NCBI GenBank assembly: GCA_041879415.1
Contig: CP090852.1
Location: forward strand, 248,001-312,000
Source of the DNA: Vibrio chagasii
GTDB lineage: Bacteria > Pseudomonadota > Gammaproteobacteria > Enterobacterales > Vibrionaceae
Length of the DNA: 64,000 nucleotides
Direction of reading: 5' to 3'
Under the pieces are notes generated by a model. It saw only the letters and a program-made list of their open reading frames with translations. It made no database searches and had not been told where the DNA came from. Shown one piece after another: positions 1 through 9,532 of the stretch. Numbering within the stretch: the stretch's first letter is position 1; every line of letters begins with the position of its first letter. Both the position numbers and the translations under genes were made by a program.

Positions 1-315
1 AGATGCATAAGCGCACCCGATTCACGAGTAAAAGGACGAAGTTTCGTTAGCATGGAAGTTCAAAACACCAATATAAATGCACCAGTGATGGCAGGATGGC
101 CGGTGTGCATTTTAGGATGTGCCCCATTTGGGCGGCGACAATATAAACACCTTACCGTATACGGTCAAGCATTGGATTTATAGAGTTTCACTTGCTCCGA
201 GGTAAGGGTAGGTTGTGATGGTTATAACACGGATTTAACGCGCCCTCGCTTTATCTTTTATGTGAATCATTTAATTGTTACCCTCGCATCCGTATGAATG
301 ATTAGGTTAACCGTT
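1..315. other. Left-edge stretch without a recognised gene
   Basis: I see no convincing reading frame here. The stretch holds some short inverted motifs (for example CCCATTTGGG near 122) and an AT-rich part just before the lipoprotein gene that could carry its promoter. I looked for an integron attC site because Vibrio superintegrons lie on this replicon, but found no paired R'/R'' core sites. Confidence 0.4.
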
Positions 316-606
316 ATGAAATTAAGACTACTGAGTTTAGCGTTTGCGCTCGTCCTAAGTGGTTGCTCTTTACTTGTTACTGAGAGCTACTTTGGTGAAA
401 GTTGGACCGGGCATCATATAGATAAACTTGTAGAGCTGTGGGGAGAACCCTACCAAATGAAGTCTAAAGATGATGGTCTGATTGAGGCGGAATATAGGAT
501 CTTCAATGACAGTTGCACGTATACTTTTATTACGGATGAGCAAGGTGTAATTGAATCCTATAAGTATCAAAGTGCGTTTTTAGGAACATGTAAGCCAATA
601 GGGTAA
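316..606 (+). CDS. Small predicted lipoprotein, 96 aa
   Basis: Hypothetical small lipoprotein of the cell envelope. The N-terminus has two basic residues, a hydrophobic stretch (LLSLAFALVLSG) and a lipobox LSGC near residues 16-19, so it should be processed by signal peptidase II. I chose the ATG at 316 because it starts directly before the signal sequence; the in-frame ATG at 298 would add an unhelpful MIRLTV leader. The mature part contains a segment of the type HIDKLVELWGEPYQ followed by an acidic region. That pattern, a helix then WGEP then a strand, resembles small envelope lipoproteins of the BamE/SmpA fold, but I cannot assign it. It stands alone, followed by a hairpin. Confidence 0.7.
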   Translation: MKLRLLSLAFALVLSGCSLLVTESYFGESWTGHHIDKLVELWGEPYQMKSKDDGLIEAEYRIFNDSCTYTFITDEQGVIESYKYQSAFLGTCKPIG

Positions 607-623
607 ACACCTACCACACAACT

Positions 624-650
624 ATGGCGCCAATATCAACTTGGCGCTAT
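624..650 (+). terminator. Hairpin after the lipoprotein gene
   Basis: A 10-bp stem (624-633 with 641-650, one G-U pair) closes a 7-base loop 18 bases after the stop codon. The U-tract is poor, so this is a weak terminator or an RNA-stabilising stem. Confidence 0.45.
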
Positions 651-964
651 CTATCTTGTTCGTACCATCACTTCTTAACTTTAAACCTAGTACTGCATCT
701 TACTGCCACAAAGCCAGCAGAAACACAAAAAGACCTATCCCAAGTGTTACTTTTAGAAGCAAGCCTAGAGGGGCTCCACCTTTTGGCGCTTTATTGCAAC
801 ATCCCATCATCGTTTCCTAATTCATTGTTGGATTCATTTCACCTTAAACCTTTCCCTTACGGTAAGGTCAATGAGTTTATAAAACTTGACCAAATTTACC
901 TTTCTTATCGTGTTGGATTCGGTAAGATAAATCCAAACTCTGTGGTTAGAACTGAGAGGGTAAT
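651..964. other. Gap before the hydrolase gene
   Basis: A 115-codon open frame crosses this gap and overlaps the next gene, but its composition is not protein-like and it has no ribosome-binding site, so I do not call it. A TTGACC near 887 could be part of a promoter for the hydrolase. Nothing else recognised. Confidence 0.35.
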
Positions 965-1798
965 ATGTTGATAGAAAAGTGGTTAGAGATCGATGATGAC
1001 CAGCTTTATTGCTTGTCGACTGATATCAAAGAGTCTCAGGAAACGTTGGTGTTAATTCATGGGTTGGGTGAGTCGCATTTATGTTTTGCCGACGCGTTGG
1101 ATTGGCTCCCGAATTACAACTTAGTCATGTTCGACCTGTGTGGTTATGGCTATTCTCCTGCTTCGAATGTATCCCATTCAACTGAAGCTCAAGCAAAGCG
1201 AATATTGAAAGCACTCGACCTATTGAACATCCATGATTGCTTTCTACTTGGGCACTCTTGGGGAGGCGATACATCGACGTTGGTTTGTGAATACGACACG
1301 AGAGGCATCGTGCGTGGTTTTATTAATGCTGAAGGCGGATTGCACGAAGAAAGCATCATCCTATCCCAGATTATTGCAGATACATATACTGAATTAAGTC
1401 GCGACGAATTTGCGAGCTGGGTGAAAGGAGAAGGTTTCTCAAAACGTTTCCCTATGGCTTGGGGACACGGAGCGGGTGTTAAGTATCTTTCATCAGTTAG
1501 AAGATGTGAGCCAGAGGTTCTTGGTCAAACCGCGAGTGAAATCTTCGGACAACATGCGACTCAAGATGTCCGTGGCGTGGTTGGCTGGGGACAGATCTTC
1601 GAAAACTTATCCATACCTAAAGTATATTTTTGGGGTACTGACAGCCTAGAGGGTTGTGAACGTGCGAAAGTATTTATTAGCACGCTAGACAATGTTTCAT
1701 TTGAAGGCGCAAACCACTGGGTGCAAAACGAACCGGGCAAGTTCTATACGGAAGTAGATAAGTTTATTACTGGCGTTAGAAATAGCACCAAAACTTAG
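965..1798 (+). CDS. Alpha/beta hydrolase family protein
   Basis: Probable cytoplasmic alpha/beta-fold hydrolase (277 aa) of unknown substrate. The oxyanion-side motif IHGLGE lies near residue 31. The nucleophile elbow GHSWGG lies at about 96-101 with Ser98. A late acidic site follows in YFWGTD, and the probable catalytic His is in ANHWVQNEPG near residue 250. The start ATG is preceded by a good ribosome-binding site (GAGAGGG, spacing about 4). No signal peptide is present. It is a single gene convergent with gcvP, sharing a bidirectional terminator. Family members include esterases, haloperoxidases and C-C hydrolases, so no activity can be named. Confidence 0.8.
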   Translation: MLIEKWLEIDDDQLYCLSTDIKESQETLVLIHGLGESHLCFADALDWLPNYNLVMFDLCGYGYSPASNVSHSTEAQAKRILKALDLLNIHDCFLLGHSWGGDTSTLVCEYDTRGIVRGFINAEGGLHEESIILSQIIADTYTELSRDEFASWVKGEGFSKRFPMAWGHGAGVKYLSSVRRCEPEVLGQTASEIFGQHATQDVRGVVGWGQIFENLSIPKVYFWGTDSLEGCERAKVFISTLDNVSFEGANHWVQNEPGKFYTEVDKFITGVRNSTKT

Positions 1799-1886
1799 AT
1801 ATTCAGCAACTACAATAAAAATCAATATGTGTTGCTGACGAGATCTTTGCCTCTCAGGTTGAAATGATTGAGTCTCCAAAAACAAA

Positions 1887-1910
1887 AAGGCGAACCGTTT
1901 GGTTCGCCTT
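1887..1910. terminator. Bidirectional terminator between hydrolase and gcvP
   Basis: A perfect 10-bp GC-rich stem (1887-1896 with 1901-1910) with a 4-base loop GTTT. An A-rich run lies on the left and T-rich bases on the right, so it can end transcripts from both sides. It serves chiefly the gcvP transcript, whose stop lies about 33 bases away. Confidence 0.9.
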
Positions 1911-1942
1911 TGTTATGTTTCGCTGCTTAGCGTCGCTACGAA

Positions 1943-4822
1943 TTAGTCTTCGTAGTTATCGATGCTTGGGCAAGAACAGATTAGGTTACGGTCACCGTAT
2001 ACGTTGTCTACACGGTTAACAGTAGGCCAGTACTTCGAGTTCTTCGTTGCTTTCGATGGGAAACAACCAAGTTCACGAGAGTAAGGGCGATCCCATTCTG
2101 CGCCAGCTAGGTCAACCTGTGTGTGCGGTGCGTTCACTAGAGGGTTGTTGTCTAGTGGCCATTCACCATTTTTCACTGCTGCCATTTCGTGGCGGATTGC
2201 GATCATCGCTTCACAGAAACGGTCTAGCTCTTCCAAGTCTTCTGACTCAGTTGGCTCTACCATTAGCGTGCCAGCAACTGGGAAAGACATAGTCGGCGCG
2301 TGGAAACCGAAGTCCATTAAACGCTTAGCAATATCTTCTTCGCTGATGCCTGTTTCTTCTTTTAGTGGACGAATATCGATAATACATTCGTGCGCTACGC
2401 GGCCGTTAGTACCACGGTAAAGAACAGGGTAGTGAGGACGTAGTTTTTCCATCACGTAGTTCGCGTTCAGGATCGCAACTTTAGTCGCGTCTGTTAGGCC
2501 AGGTTCGCCCATCATAGCGATGTAAGCCCAAGAGATAGGTAGGATTGAAGCACTACCTAGATCTGCTGCTGATACCGCGTAGTCAGAACCTTGTACACCG
2601 TTTTCGATGTGACCTGGTAGGAAAGGTGCTAGGTGCGATTTAACGCCGATAGGACCCATACCCGGACCGCCACCACCGTGTGGGATACAGAATGTTTTGT
2701 GAAGGTTCAAGTGAGATACGTCTGAACCGATGAAGCCAGGAGAAGTTAGACCTACTTGAGCGTTCATGTTCGCGCCGTCTAGGTAAACCTGACCGCCCGC
2801 TGCGTGTACTTGTTCACACACTTCTTTCACCTGCTCTTCGTATACGCCGTGCGTAGAAGGGTAAGTGATCATGATGCTTGATAGGTTGTCTTTGTGCTTC
2901 TCGATTTTCGCTGCTAGGTCAGCCATGTCGATGTTGCCATCTTCATCACACTTAACAACGACAACCTTCATTGAAACCATAGATGCTGTTGCAGGGTTAG
3001 TACCGTGCGCAGAGCTTGGAATCAGACAAACGTTACGGTGAGCTTCACCGCGGCTTGCGTGGTAACGTTGAATCGCGATTAGACCTGCGTATTCGCCAGA
3101 TGCACCAGAGTTAGGCTGTAGTGAGAAATCGTCGTAACCGGTGATTTCACATAGCTTCTCTTTAAGATCTTTCGCTAGTGCTGTGTAACCAGCCGCTTGC
3201 TCTAGAGGTGCGAATGGGTGAATAGAACCAAACTCAGGCCATGTTACTGGGATCATCTCAGCAGCAGCGTTCAGCTTCATCGTACAGCTGCCAAGTGGGA
3301 TCATGCCGTGCGTTAGTGAGAAGTCTTTGTTCTCAAGCTGTTTTAGGTAACGCATCATTTGCGTTTCGCTGTGGTGCGTGTTGAATACTGGGTGAGTTAG
3401 GAACTCAGATTCACGACGGCAGTTTTCTGGAATTGCTGCAAACTCGTTTGATGCAATGTCAGAAGATAGTGCTTGAACGTCTTCTTTCACGTCGAAGATA
3501 GCGAATAGGGCATTCACATCATCCACTGTGGTTGTTTCGTCTAAGCTGATACCGATCTTACCTGGAAGTAGACGTAGGTTGATGTCTGCTGCTTGCGCTT
3601 TCGCGTACAGTGCATCTGTCTTCTCTTCGGAGTTGATTGTGATGGTATCGAAGAAGCTGTTGTTCGTTAGCTCGTAACCCGCTTTAGTCAGGCCAGCCGC
3701 TAGGATAGCTGTCATGTGGTGTGTACGACGAGCAATAGTACGTAGGCCTTCTGCACCGTGGTAAACCGCGTAGAAAGACGCCATGTTTGCTAGAAGTGCT
3801 TGAGCTGTACAGATGTTCGATGTCGCTTTCTCGCGGCGGATGTGCTGCTCACGAGTTTGCATTGCCATACGTAGCGCTTGGTTACCGTGCGTATCGATAG
3901 AAACACCGATTACACGACCTGGCATTGTACGCTTGTGCTTTTCACGAGTTGCCATGAATGCAGCGTGTGGACCGCCGTAGCCCATAGGAACACCAAAGCG
4001 CTGAGCTGAACCGATTACTACATCTGCGCCCATTTCGCCTGCTGGCTTGAGTAGAGCAGAAGCAAGTAGATCTGTCGCAACAGTTACAAGTGTTTTGTTT
4101 GCTTGAGCTTTCGCAATGATGTCTGTTAGATCACGAACTTCACCTGTTGTACCAGGGTATTGAACTAGTGCACCAAATACGTCTTGCTCTGGAAGTGTTT
4201 CAAGAGCGCCAACCATTACTTCGAAGCCGATGTACTCAGCACGAGTTTTAACAACTTCTAGTGTTTGAGGGTGAACATCGTCAGCAACGAAGAATACTTT
4301 GCTCTTGCTTTTACCAGCACGCTTACACAGTGTCATTGCCTCGCCAGCCGCTGTCGCTTCATCAAGAAGTGATGCGTTCGCGATTTCCATACCAGTAAGG
4401 TCCATGACCATTTGTTGGTAATTCAGTAGAGCTTCAAGACGACCTTGAGAAATCTCTGGTTGGTATGGTGTGTAAGCCGTGTACCAGCCTGGGTTCTCTA
4501 AAACGTTACGTAGAATAACGTTTGGAGTAAATGTGTTGTAGTAGCCTTGGCCAATGAAAGTACGTTTCACTTGGTTTAGGTTAGCGATCTCTTTAAGAGA
4601 GGTCAGCATGTCCATTTCGCTCAGTGGCGCAGCAAGTGTCATTGGTTTTTCAAGACGGATTTGTGCAGGAACCGTTTCGTCGATCAGTGCATCTAGGCTA
4701 GCTGCATTGATCGCTTCAAGCATTTTTTGCTGGTCTGCTTTATTTGGGCCGTTATGACGAGCAACAAACTCGTTTTGTGTGCCCAAGTCTTTCAGTAATT
4801 GGCTTTGAAGTAATTCAGTCAT
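1943..4822 (-). CDS. gcvP: Glycine dehydrogenase (decarboxylating), P protein
   Basis: P protein of the glycine cleavage system. It decarboxylates glycine on pyridoxal phosphate and passes the aminomethyl group to lipoyl-GcvH in the cytoplasm. At 959 aa it has the normal full length of the one-chain form. The N-terminal half carries ARHNGP near residue 22. The PLP lysine lies in the motif NLHKTF (Lys709), followed by the glycine-rich GGGGPGMGP. It is the last gene of a minus-strand run glyA-gcvH-gcvP. Its start is 90 bases after gcvH, and that gap contains a hairpin. Glycine-inducible control through the neighbouring regulator is likely but inferred. Confidence 0.98.
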   Translation of the reverse strand: MTELLQSQLLKDLGTQNEFVARHNGPNKADQQKMLEAINAASLDALIDETVPAQIRLEKPMTLAAPLSEMDMLTSLKEIANLNQVKRTFIGQGYYNTFTPNVILRNVLENPGWYTAYTPYQPEISQGRLEALLNYQQMVMDLTGMEIANASLLDEATAAGEAMTLCKRAGKSKSKVFFVADDVHPQTLEVVKTRAEYIGFEVMVGALETLPEQDVFGALVQYPGTTGEVRDLTDIIAKAQANKTLVTVATDLLASALLKPAGEMGADVVIGSAQRFGVPMGYGGPHAAFMATREKHKRTMPGRVIGVSIDTHGNQALRMAMQTREQHIRREKATSNICTAQALLANMASFYAVYHGAEGLRTIARRTHHMTAILAAGLTKAGYELTNNSFFDTITINSEEKTDALYAKAQAADINLRLLPGKIGISLDETTTVDDVNALFAIFDVKEDVQALSSDIASNEFAAIPENCRRESEFLTHPVFNTHHSETQMMRYLKQLENKDFSLTHGMIPLGSCTMKLNAAAEMIPVTWPEFGSIHPFAPLEQAAGYTALAKDLKEKLCEITGYDDFSLQPNSGASGEYAGLIAIQRYHASRGEAHRNVCLIPSSAHGTNPATASMVSMKVVVVKCDEDGNIDMADLAAKIEKHKDNLSSIMITYPSTHGVYEEQVKEVCEQVHAAGGQVYLDGANMNAQVGLTSPGFIGSDVSHLNLHKTFCIPHGGGGPGMGPIGVKSHLAPFLPGHIENGVQGSDYAVSAADLGSASILPISWAYIAMMGEPGLTDATKVAILNANYVMEKLRPHYPVLYRGTNGRVAHECIIDIRPLKEETGISEEDIAKRLMDFGFHAPTMSFPVAGTLMVEPTESEDLEELDRFCEAMIAIRHEMAAVKNGEWPLDNNPLVNAPHTQVDLAGAEWDRPYSRELGCFPSKATKNSKYWPTVNRVDNVYGDRNLICSCPSIDNYED

Positions 4823-4870
4823 GATATCGTTCTACTTTCTCTCTGGAGCCGTGAGCTAGCCCCTAAAATT

Positions 4871-4892
4871 AAGCTGCTCACAAGAGCAGCTT
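4871..4892 (-). terminator. Hairpin between gcvH and gcvP
   Basis: A perfect 9-bp stem (4871-4879 with 4884-4892) and loop of 4. Read on the minus strand it sits 20 bases after the gcvH stop and is followed by AATTTTAG. The U-tract is weak, so it may be a partial terminator or mRNA-processing/stability element that sets the H:P ratio. Confidence 0.6.
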
Positions 4893-4912
4893 TATCGTAA
4901 TGAGGTTACCTA

Positions 4913-5293
4913 TTAGTCTTCTTCGATAGAGCTTAGGTATTCTTCCGCATCTTTAAGGTTGTCTAGTTCAGACGCATCAGACATCTTCACTTTAACAATC
5001 CAACCACCTTCATAAGGTTCTTCGTTGATTAGCTCTGGGCTATCTTCTAGTTCTTCATTGATTTCTACGATTTCACCGGAGATTGGCGCGTAGATATCAG
5101 AAGCAGCTTTAACTGACTCAACTAGAGAGAAGCTTTCGCCAGCTTCAATTTCGTCTTCAGTTTCAGGCAGGTCAACAAACACAACGTCACCTAGCATCTC
5201 TTGAGCGTGCTCAGAAATACCGATAGTTACAGTACCGTCACCGTTGTCTTTTACCCACTCGTGGCTGTCTGCAAACTTAAGTGTATTGTCCAT
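4913..5293 (-). CDS. gcvH: Glycine cleavage system H protein
   Basis: Lipoyl carrier that shuttles the aminomethyl intermediate between P, T and L proteins. The 126-aa length is typical. The lipoylation site is Lys62 in the ESVKAASD hairpin, and the N-terminal HEWV and GISEHAQ motifs are intact. The start is preceded by GGAGAA (minus strand). It lies 51 bases downstream of glyA and upstream of gcvP. The lipoamide dehydrogenase (L protein) is not in the window and is normally supplied by the pyruvate dehydrogenase locus. Confidence 0.98.
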   Translation of the reverse strand: MDNTLKFADSHEWVKDNGDGTVTIGISEHAQEMLGDVVFVDLPETEDEIEAGESFSLVESVKAASDIYAPISGEIVEINEELEDSPELINEEPYEGGWIVKVKMSDASELDNLKDAEEYLSSIEED

Positions 5294-5344
5294 TGCTTAT
5301 TCTCCAAAAATTTATGAGGTTTTAATTTAAATCTTAAAAACGGA

Positions 5345-6637
5345 TTAACGGTAAAGAGGGAAGCGCTTGCAAAGCTCTTTAACTTGTTTGCGAACACGTT
5401 GCTCAACTTCAGCGTTGCCTTCAGGGCTTTCAACTAAGCCATCAAGAACATCACCGATCCATTCACCGATAAGTTTGAATTCTTCAGTGCCAAAACCACG
5501 ACTGGTTCCAGCTGGCGTACCTAAACGAATACCCGAAGTAATCATAGGCTTCTCTGAGTCGAATGGTATGCCATTTTTGTTACATGTGATGCCCGCACGC
5601 TCTAATGCTTCTTCAGTTACGTTACCTTTCAAGCCCTTAGGACGAAGGTCAACCAGCATTAGGTGCGTATCAGTTCCGCCAGTCACAATGTCACAACCGC
5701 GAGTTTGCAACACTTCAGCAAGAACTTTTGCGTTATCGATCACTGAATTAATATAAGTATTAAATTCTGGGCCAAGTGCTTCACCAAATGCGACAGCTTT
5801 AGCCGCAATTACGTGCATTAGTGGGCCGCCTTGTAGGCCAGGGAATACTGCAGAGTTGATCTTTTTATTGATGTCTTCGTGGTTAGTCAGAATCATACCG
5901 CCGCGTGGGCCACGAAGTGTTTTGTGCGTTGTTGTCGTTACAACGTGTGCGTGTGGTAGTGGGCTAGGGTGAGCACCTGTCGCGATAAGACCCGCGATGT
6001 GTGCCATATCGACCATTAGAATAGCGCCAACTTCGTCAGCGATTTCACGGAATTTAGCGAAGTCGATAACGCGTGGGATAGCACTACCACCTGCAATAAT
6101 CATTTTTGGTTGGCATTCGATCGCTTGAGCGCGTACTGCTTCGTAATCGATCTCTAGTGTGTCGCGATCTACACCATATTGAACTGCGTTGAACCATTTA
6201 CCAGAAAGAGCAGGGCGTGCACCGTGAGTAAGGTGGCCGCCAGCGTCTAAAGACATACCCAGGATAGTATCGCCAGGTTGAAGTAGGGCAAGTTTAACTG
6301 CGCCGTTTGCTTGAGCGCCTGAGTGAGGCTGTACGTTTGCGTATTCACATTTGAACAGTTGTTTAGCACGTTCAATAGCAATAGCTTCAACTGTATCTAC
6401 GTGCTCACAACCACCGTAGTAACGACGACCTGGGTAGCCTTCTGCGTATTTGTTGGTTAGGCAAGTGCCTTGAGCTTGCATTACTGCTTTAGAAACGATG
6501 TTCTCAGAAGCAATAAGTTCGATTTGTTCGTTTTGACGAGTGTTCTCTGCTTGGATTCCAGCAAATACTGCGTCGTCAGTCGCAGATAGGTTCGTAGAGA
6601 AAAAACTGTCTAAGCTATGGTTTTGGTAAGCGTTCAT
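5345..6637 (-). CDS. glyA: Serine hydroxymethyltransferase
   Basis: PLP enzyme that interconverts serine + THF with glycine + 5,10-methylene-THF. At 430 aa it is slightly longer than the E. coli enzyme. Visible signatures are the ELIASEN motif near 40, the [13 protein letters not shown] substrate loop near 64, DMAHIAGL near 210, and the PLP lysine in [14 protein letters not shown] (Lys239). It is first in the minus-strand operon with gcvH and gcvP, so this copy is probably dedicated to glycine catabolism. Vibrios commonly carry another glyA on chromosome I, but that is outside this window. The upstream region has GTTTGCGTT half-sites. Confidence 0.97.
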   Translation of the reverse strand: MNAYQNHSLDSFFSTNLSATDDAVFAGIQAENTRQNEQIELIASENIVSKAVMQAQGTCLTNKYAEGYPGRRYYGGCEHVDTVEAIAIERAKQLFKCEYANVQPHSGAQANGAVKLALLQPGDTILGMSLDAGGHLTHGARPALSGKWFNAVQYGVDRDTLEIDYEAVRAQAIECQPKMIIAGGSAIPRVIDFAKFREIADEVGAILMVDMAHIAGLIATGAHPSPLPHAHVVTTTTHKTLRGPRGGMILTNHEDINKKINSAVFPGLQGGPLMHVIAAKAVAFGEALGPEFNTYINSVIDNAKVLAEVLQTRGCDIVTGGTDTHLMLVDLRPKGLKGNVTEEALERAGITCNKNGIPFDSEKPMITSGIRLGTPAGTSRGFGTEEFKLIGEWIGDVLDGLVESPEGNAEVEQRVRKQVKELCKRFPLYR

Positions 6638-7062
6638 TGTCGAGACCTTTCATTAAGCTAATGGTGATTGTTTTTATAGTCCATTAGGTCTTACGTAGAT
6701 TTCTGCATCGGTATCGTTTGCGTTATATAGCTGTATAGATAGACGGTTTGCGTTTTATTTATACATCTACACCATCAAAGCGATCGTTGTAGGGTCAATG
6801 CAGCACGAATTGGTTCCCAAAATTTCGGGTAAAAAACAGCTCTTACAAATGTTAAATCTATCACTTGCGACAAGCTGAAGTAGCATCTCTTCATCTAACA
6901 AGTCGATAACATAGCTCCGATAAAATCAATTTTCAACAAAAATTTCCAATAGGAAACAGTTTTTCTCGTTTTGCTACAGGGAGCACGCTTTATTTCTCTG
7001 TGTGCTCTTTAATCAACAAAGCGCTTCATGCAACAATGAATTTAATAGACAGGAAGTAAGAA
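6638..7062. promoter_or_regulatory. Divergent control region of glyA operon and XRE regulator
   Basis: A 425-base gap between divergent genes. Toward glyA it holds two direct copies of GTTTGCGTT (6716-6724 and 6746-6754), exactly 30 bp apart. The first sits in a 12-of-16 match to the PurR consensus. Toward the regulator there is a stem GAGCAC/GTGCTC (6981-6986 with 7002-7007) in the probable leader. I searched both strands for glycine-riboswitch core motifs and saw none. Confidence 0.5.
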
Positions 7063-7701
7063 ATGAATGAGGGACCTATGTCAGAAGACATTTATGATGA
7101 GTACCCATCTTTAACGTTAGCGAAGGAAACGTTAGATCAGAATATCGAGCCACTTAAGCTCGGTCAGCGTATTAAAGATATCCGCGGCAAGTTAGGCATT
7201 ACGCTAGAAGAGGCGAGCCAACGTACCGGCTTAGCACGCTCTACGTTGAGTAAGATTGAGAACGAACAGATTTCACCAACGTTTCAAGCAATGCAGAAAC
7301 TGGCAATGGGTTTGCAAATTGACATGCCGCAACTCTTTGAGCCACCAAGGAAAAAAGTTGCAACGGGACGTCGTGACTTAACTAAGGCAGGCCAGGGGAA
7401 ACCTCACCCAACTCCAACTTATGAGCATGAACTGCTGGCGACTGAGCTTTCCAATAAAAAGATGATGCCATTCAAAAGCCGTGTTAGAGCACGTACTTTT
7501 GAAGAGTATAATGATTGGGTTCGTCATGATGGTGAAGAGTTCTTAATGGTTATCTCTGGTGATGTGATGTTCTACTCAGAATTCTATGAACCTGTACCGA
7601 TGAGCGAGGGGGATAGCATGTATTACGACGCCAACATGGGCCATATGTTGATTTCCACCAGTACAGAAGATGCTCTTATTTTGTGGGTGACTGCAAAATA
7701 A
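7063..7701 (+). CDS. XRE-family regulator with C-terminal cupin
   Basis: Probable transcription regulator of the glycine locus (212 aa). An N-terminal XRE helix-turn-helix spans about residues 34-90 (KLGITLEEASQRTGLARSTLSKIENEQ). A C-terminal cupin sensor domain spans about 130-210, with strands around GEEFLMVISGDV and GDSMYYDA and a final MLISTSTEDALILW. I kept the ATG at 7063, which has AGGAAG about 7 bases upstream; the ATG at 7078 with GAGGGA is an alternative. It lies between divergent glyA-gcvHP and gcvT, the arrangement known from V. cholerae chromosome II. The effector could be glycine or a related small molecule; this is inference. Confidence 0.9.
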   Translation: MNEGPMSEDIYDEYPSLTLAKETLDQNIEPLKLGQRIKDIRGKLGITLEEASQRTGLARSTLSKIENEQISPTFQAMQKLAMGLQIDMPQLFEPPRKKVATGRRDLTKAGQGKPHPTPTYEHELLATELSNKKMMPFKSRVRARTFEEYNDWVRHDGEEFLMVISGDVMFYSEFYEPVPMSEGDSMYYDANMGHMLISTSTEDALILWVTAK

Positions 7702-7730
7702 GTTAACAAAATCAGAATTTCTTATAGTGA

Positions 7731-7746
7731 ATGCAAACGTTTGCTT
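7731..7746. promoter_or_regulatory. PurR-like operator
   Basis: The 16-mer ATGCAAACGTTTGCTT matches the PurR consensus ACGCAAACGTTTGCGT at 14 of 16 positions and has a perfect GCAAACGTTTGC core. It lies 30 bases after the regulator gene and before its terminator, about 400 bases upstream of gcvT. E. coli gcv and glyA genes are PurR-controlled, which supports the reading. Confidence 0.55.
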
Positions 7747-7769
7747 TTGTTTCTAACGTTTACCAAAAG

Positions 7770-7809
7770 ACGCGATATTGGTGTTAAAAGCATCAATATC
7801 GCGTTTTTG
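7770..7809 (+). terminator. Terminator of the XRE regulator gene
   Basis: A 14-bp stem (7770-7783 with 7791-7804, one G-U) with a 7-base loop, followed by TTTTT. It separates the regulator transcript from gcvT, so gcvT needs its own promoter in the remaining 340 bases. Confidence 0.9.
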
Positions 7810-7897
7810 TATGCGACTAAAAGTTGTTTTTAAATTGTTAAATGTCACATTTTGAGCTGTTTTAATCTTGTTAAGGGTGTAAAACTGACTCAGGCTT

Positions 7898-7952
7898 GTT
7901 TACTATAGTGAACACGGTTTACTCATGTTGATTGAAGTTTACTGAAGTGAAT
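7898..7952. promoter_or_regulatory. Three phased palindromic sites upstream of gcvT
   Basis: Site 1 is GTTTACTATAGTGAAC (7898-7913), a palindrome with one symmetric mismatch. Site 3 is GTTTACTGAAGTGAAT (7937-7952). Between them the half-site GTTTACT recurs at 7917-7923 with a weak second half. The sites start 19 and 20 bp apart, close to two helical turns. The shared pattern is GTTYACT-NN-AGTRAA. The neighbouring XRE-cupin protein is the obvious candidate ligand, but that is inference. The rest of the 7702-8149 gap holds the PurR-like box, a terminator and an unassigned leader. Confidence 0.6.
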
Positions 7953-8149
7953 TCTTAGAAAGTGAGTCGTATAGCTTTTATACATAAGCCCCTTTTTATA
8001 TCGCTAGTAATAAAAGCCTATATAAAAGACATCACTTTTTACTATCTACTGTTTCTAACGTTAATCCGTATCGTTAGAAGCGACTCTAAATAGAGATATA
8101 AGCGGCAGACTCGACTTTGGAAAGCCTGCAACGCTTCATGGAGAAGAAA

Positions 8150-9283
8150 ATGACTCAAGAACACGCTAATCAAGACCTACTAAAAACACCTCTGCACGCA
8201 CTTCACGTAGAAGTGGGCGCAAAAATGGTTCCTTTCGCTGGCTACGACATGCCAGTTCAGTACCCACTAGGTGTAAAGAAAGAGCACTTACATACTCGTG
8301 ACGCTGCTGGTCTTTTTGATGTTTCTCACATGGGGCAACTGCGTTTACACGGTGAAAACGCAGCCGCTGTTTTAGAATCTCTAGTTCCTGTCGATATTAT
8401 CGATCTTCCCGCTGGCAAGCAGCGCTACGCGTTCTTTACTAACGAGCAGGGCGGCATCATGGATGACCTTATGGTTGCTAACCTAGGTGATCACCTATTT
8501 GTTGTTGTTAACGCAGCTTGTAAGACACAAGATATCGACCACCTTACCGCTCATCTTCCTGCAGATGTTGAGATGGAAGTGATTGATGACCGTGCACTAT
8601 TAGCACTTCAAGGCCCTAAAGCGGCTGAAGTTCTTGCTCGTTTCCAACCGAGCATTGCAGACATGCTATTCATGGACGTTCAAAAAGTTGATGTAGACGG
8701 TGTTGAATGCATCGTAAGCCGTAGTGGTTACACTGGCGAAGATGGCTACGAAATCTCTGTACCGAACGATCATGCTGAAGCACTAGCTCGTAAACTTACG
8801 GCAGAAGCTGAAGTAGAGTGGATTGGCCTTGGTGCTCGTGACTCACTTCGTCTTGAATGTGGTCTTTGCCTATACGGTCACGATCTAGATACAACGACAA
8901 CACCAGTAGAAGCTAGTCTTCTGTGGGGTATTCAAAAGGTTCGTCGTACTGACGGTGAGCGTGCTGGCGGTTTCCCAGGTGCCGATATCATCCTTGAGCA
9001 AATCGCGACTAAAGACGTTCAACGTAAGCGTGTTGGCCTAGTGGGACAAACTAAAGCTCCTGTACGTGAAGGTGCTGAGCTGTTTGATGTGGAAGGAAAT
9101 AAAGTAGGTGTGGTAACGAGTGGTACTGCTGGTCCTAACGCGGGTAAGCCTGTTTCAATGGCATACGTACGCACTGATCTTGCTGCTATCGGTACAGAAG
9201 TATTTGCTGAAGTTCGTGGTAAGAAGCTACCAATGACAGTAGAAAAAATGCCATTCGTACCTCAACGTTACTACCGTGGCTAA
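8150..9283 (+). CDS. gcvT: Aminomethyltransferase, T protein
   Basis: T protein of glycine cleavage. It transfers the methylene group from aminomethyl-lipoyl-GcvH to THF and releases ammonia. I start it at the ATG at 8150 because GGAGAAG lies at the right distance; an upstream in-frame TTG at 8117 gives an extra unmatched leader. The product is 377 aa, close to family length. The N-terminal MVPFAGYDMPVQYP, the THF-site acid region DVSHMG, and the C-terminal PYHxxR-type barrel domain are present in their normal order. It is transcribed away from the regulator and is monocistronic, unlike the E. coli gcvTHP order. Confidence 0.97.
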   Translation: MTQEHANQDLLKTPLHALHVEVGAKMVPFAGYDMPVQYPLGVKKEHLHTRDAAGLFDVSHMGQLRLHGENAAAVLESLVPVDIIDLPAGKQRYAFFTNEQGGIMDDLMVANLGDHLFVVVNAACKTQDIDHLTAHLPADVEMEVIDDRALLALQGPKAAEVLARFQPSIADMLFMDVQKVDVDGVECIVSRSGYTGEDGYEISVPNDHAEALARKLTAEAEVEWIGLGARDSLRLECGLCLYGHDLDTTTTPVEASLLWGIQKVRRTDGERAGGFPGADIILEQIATKDVQRKRVGLVGQTKAPVREGAELFDVEGNKVGVVTSGTAGPNAGKPVSMAYVRTDLAAIGTEVFAEVRGKKLPMTVEKMPFVPQRYYRG

Positions 9284-9314
9284 TCTCTTTTAAGATAAAA
9301 CACAAATTATAACG

Positions 9315-9367
9315 AAAGCCTATTGTTAGCTTCTCTTTTTAGGGATGTTTAACGGTAGGCTTTTTTG
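9315..9367 (+). terminator. Terminator of gcvT
   Basis: A 14-bp stem with two G-U pairs (9315-9328 with 9350-9363) and a 21-base loop, followed by a run of T. Confidence 0.8.
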
Positions 9368-9532
9368 TTTTGATTGGATCTTCGGCCATCAGTATCCTGT
9401 CATTTTTCGTTGTCATGTTTAAAAAATGTCGTATTGAGGTTGCAAAAACACGCTATACTGAAAGCCATAGCATGTTATTGTTGGGAACTATTCGCATTAT
9501 AAATAAGTTGTAAGTGTTACAAGGAGTTATCT

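Noticed and set aside
1..315. Superintegron attC site at the left edge
   Set aside because: A few TAAC and GTTA motifs occur near 213-280, but no paired, imperfectly complementary attC arms could be made and the following genes lack attC spacers.
624..971. 115-aa ORF as a gene
   Set aside because: No ribosome-binding site, odd composition and an overlap with the start of the alpha/beta hydrolase.
2047..2420. Open frames antisense to gcvP
   Set aside because: These frames only reflect the codon pattern of gcvP. None has a ribosome-binding site or protein-like motif.
7702..8116. TTG start at 8117 for gcvT
   Set aside because: The ATG at 8150 has a proper ribosome-binding site and gives the family N-terminus.
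7810..8149. Glycine riboswitch upstream of gcvT or glyA
   Set aside because: I looked for the conserved core segments of the tandem glycine aptamer on both strands in both promoter regions and did not see them. The sites that do stand out are palindromic protein-binding-like repeats.
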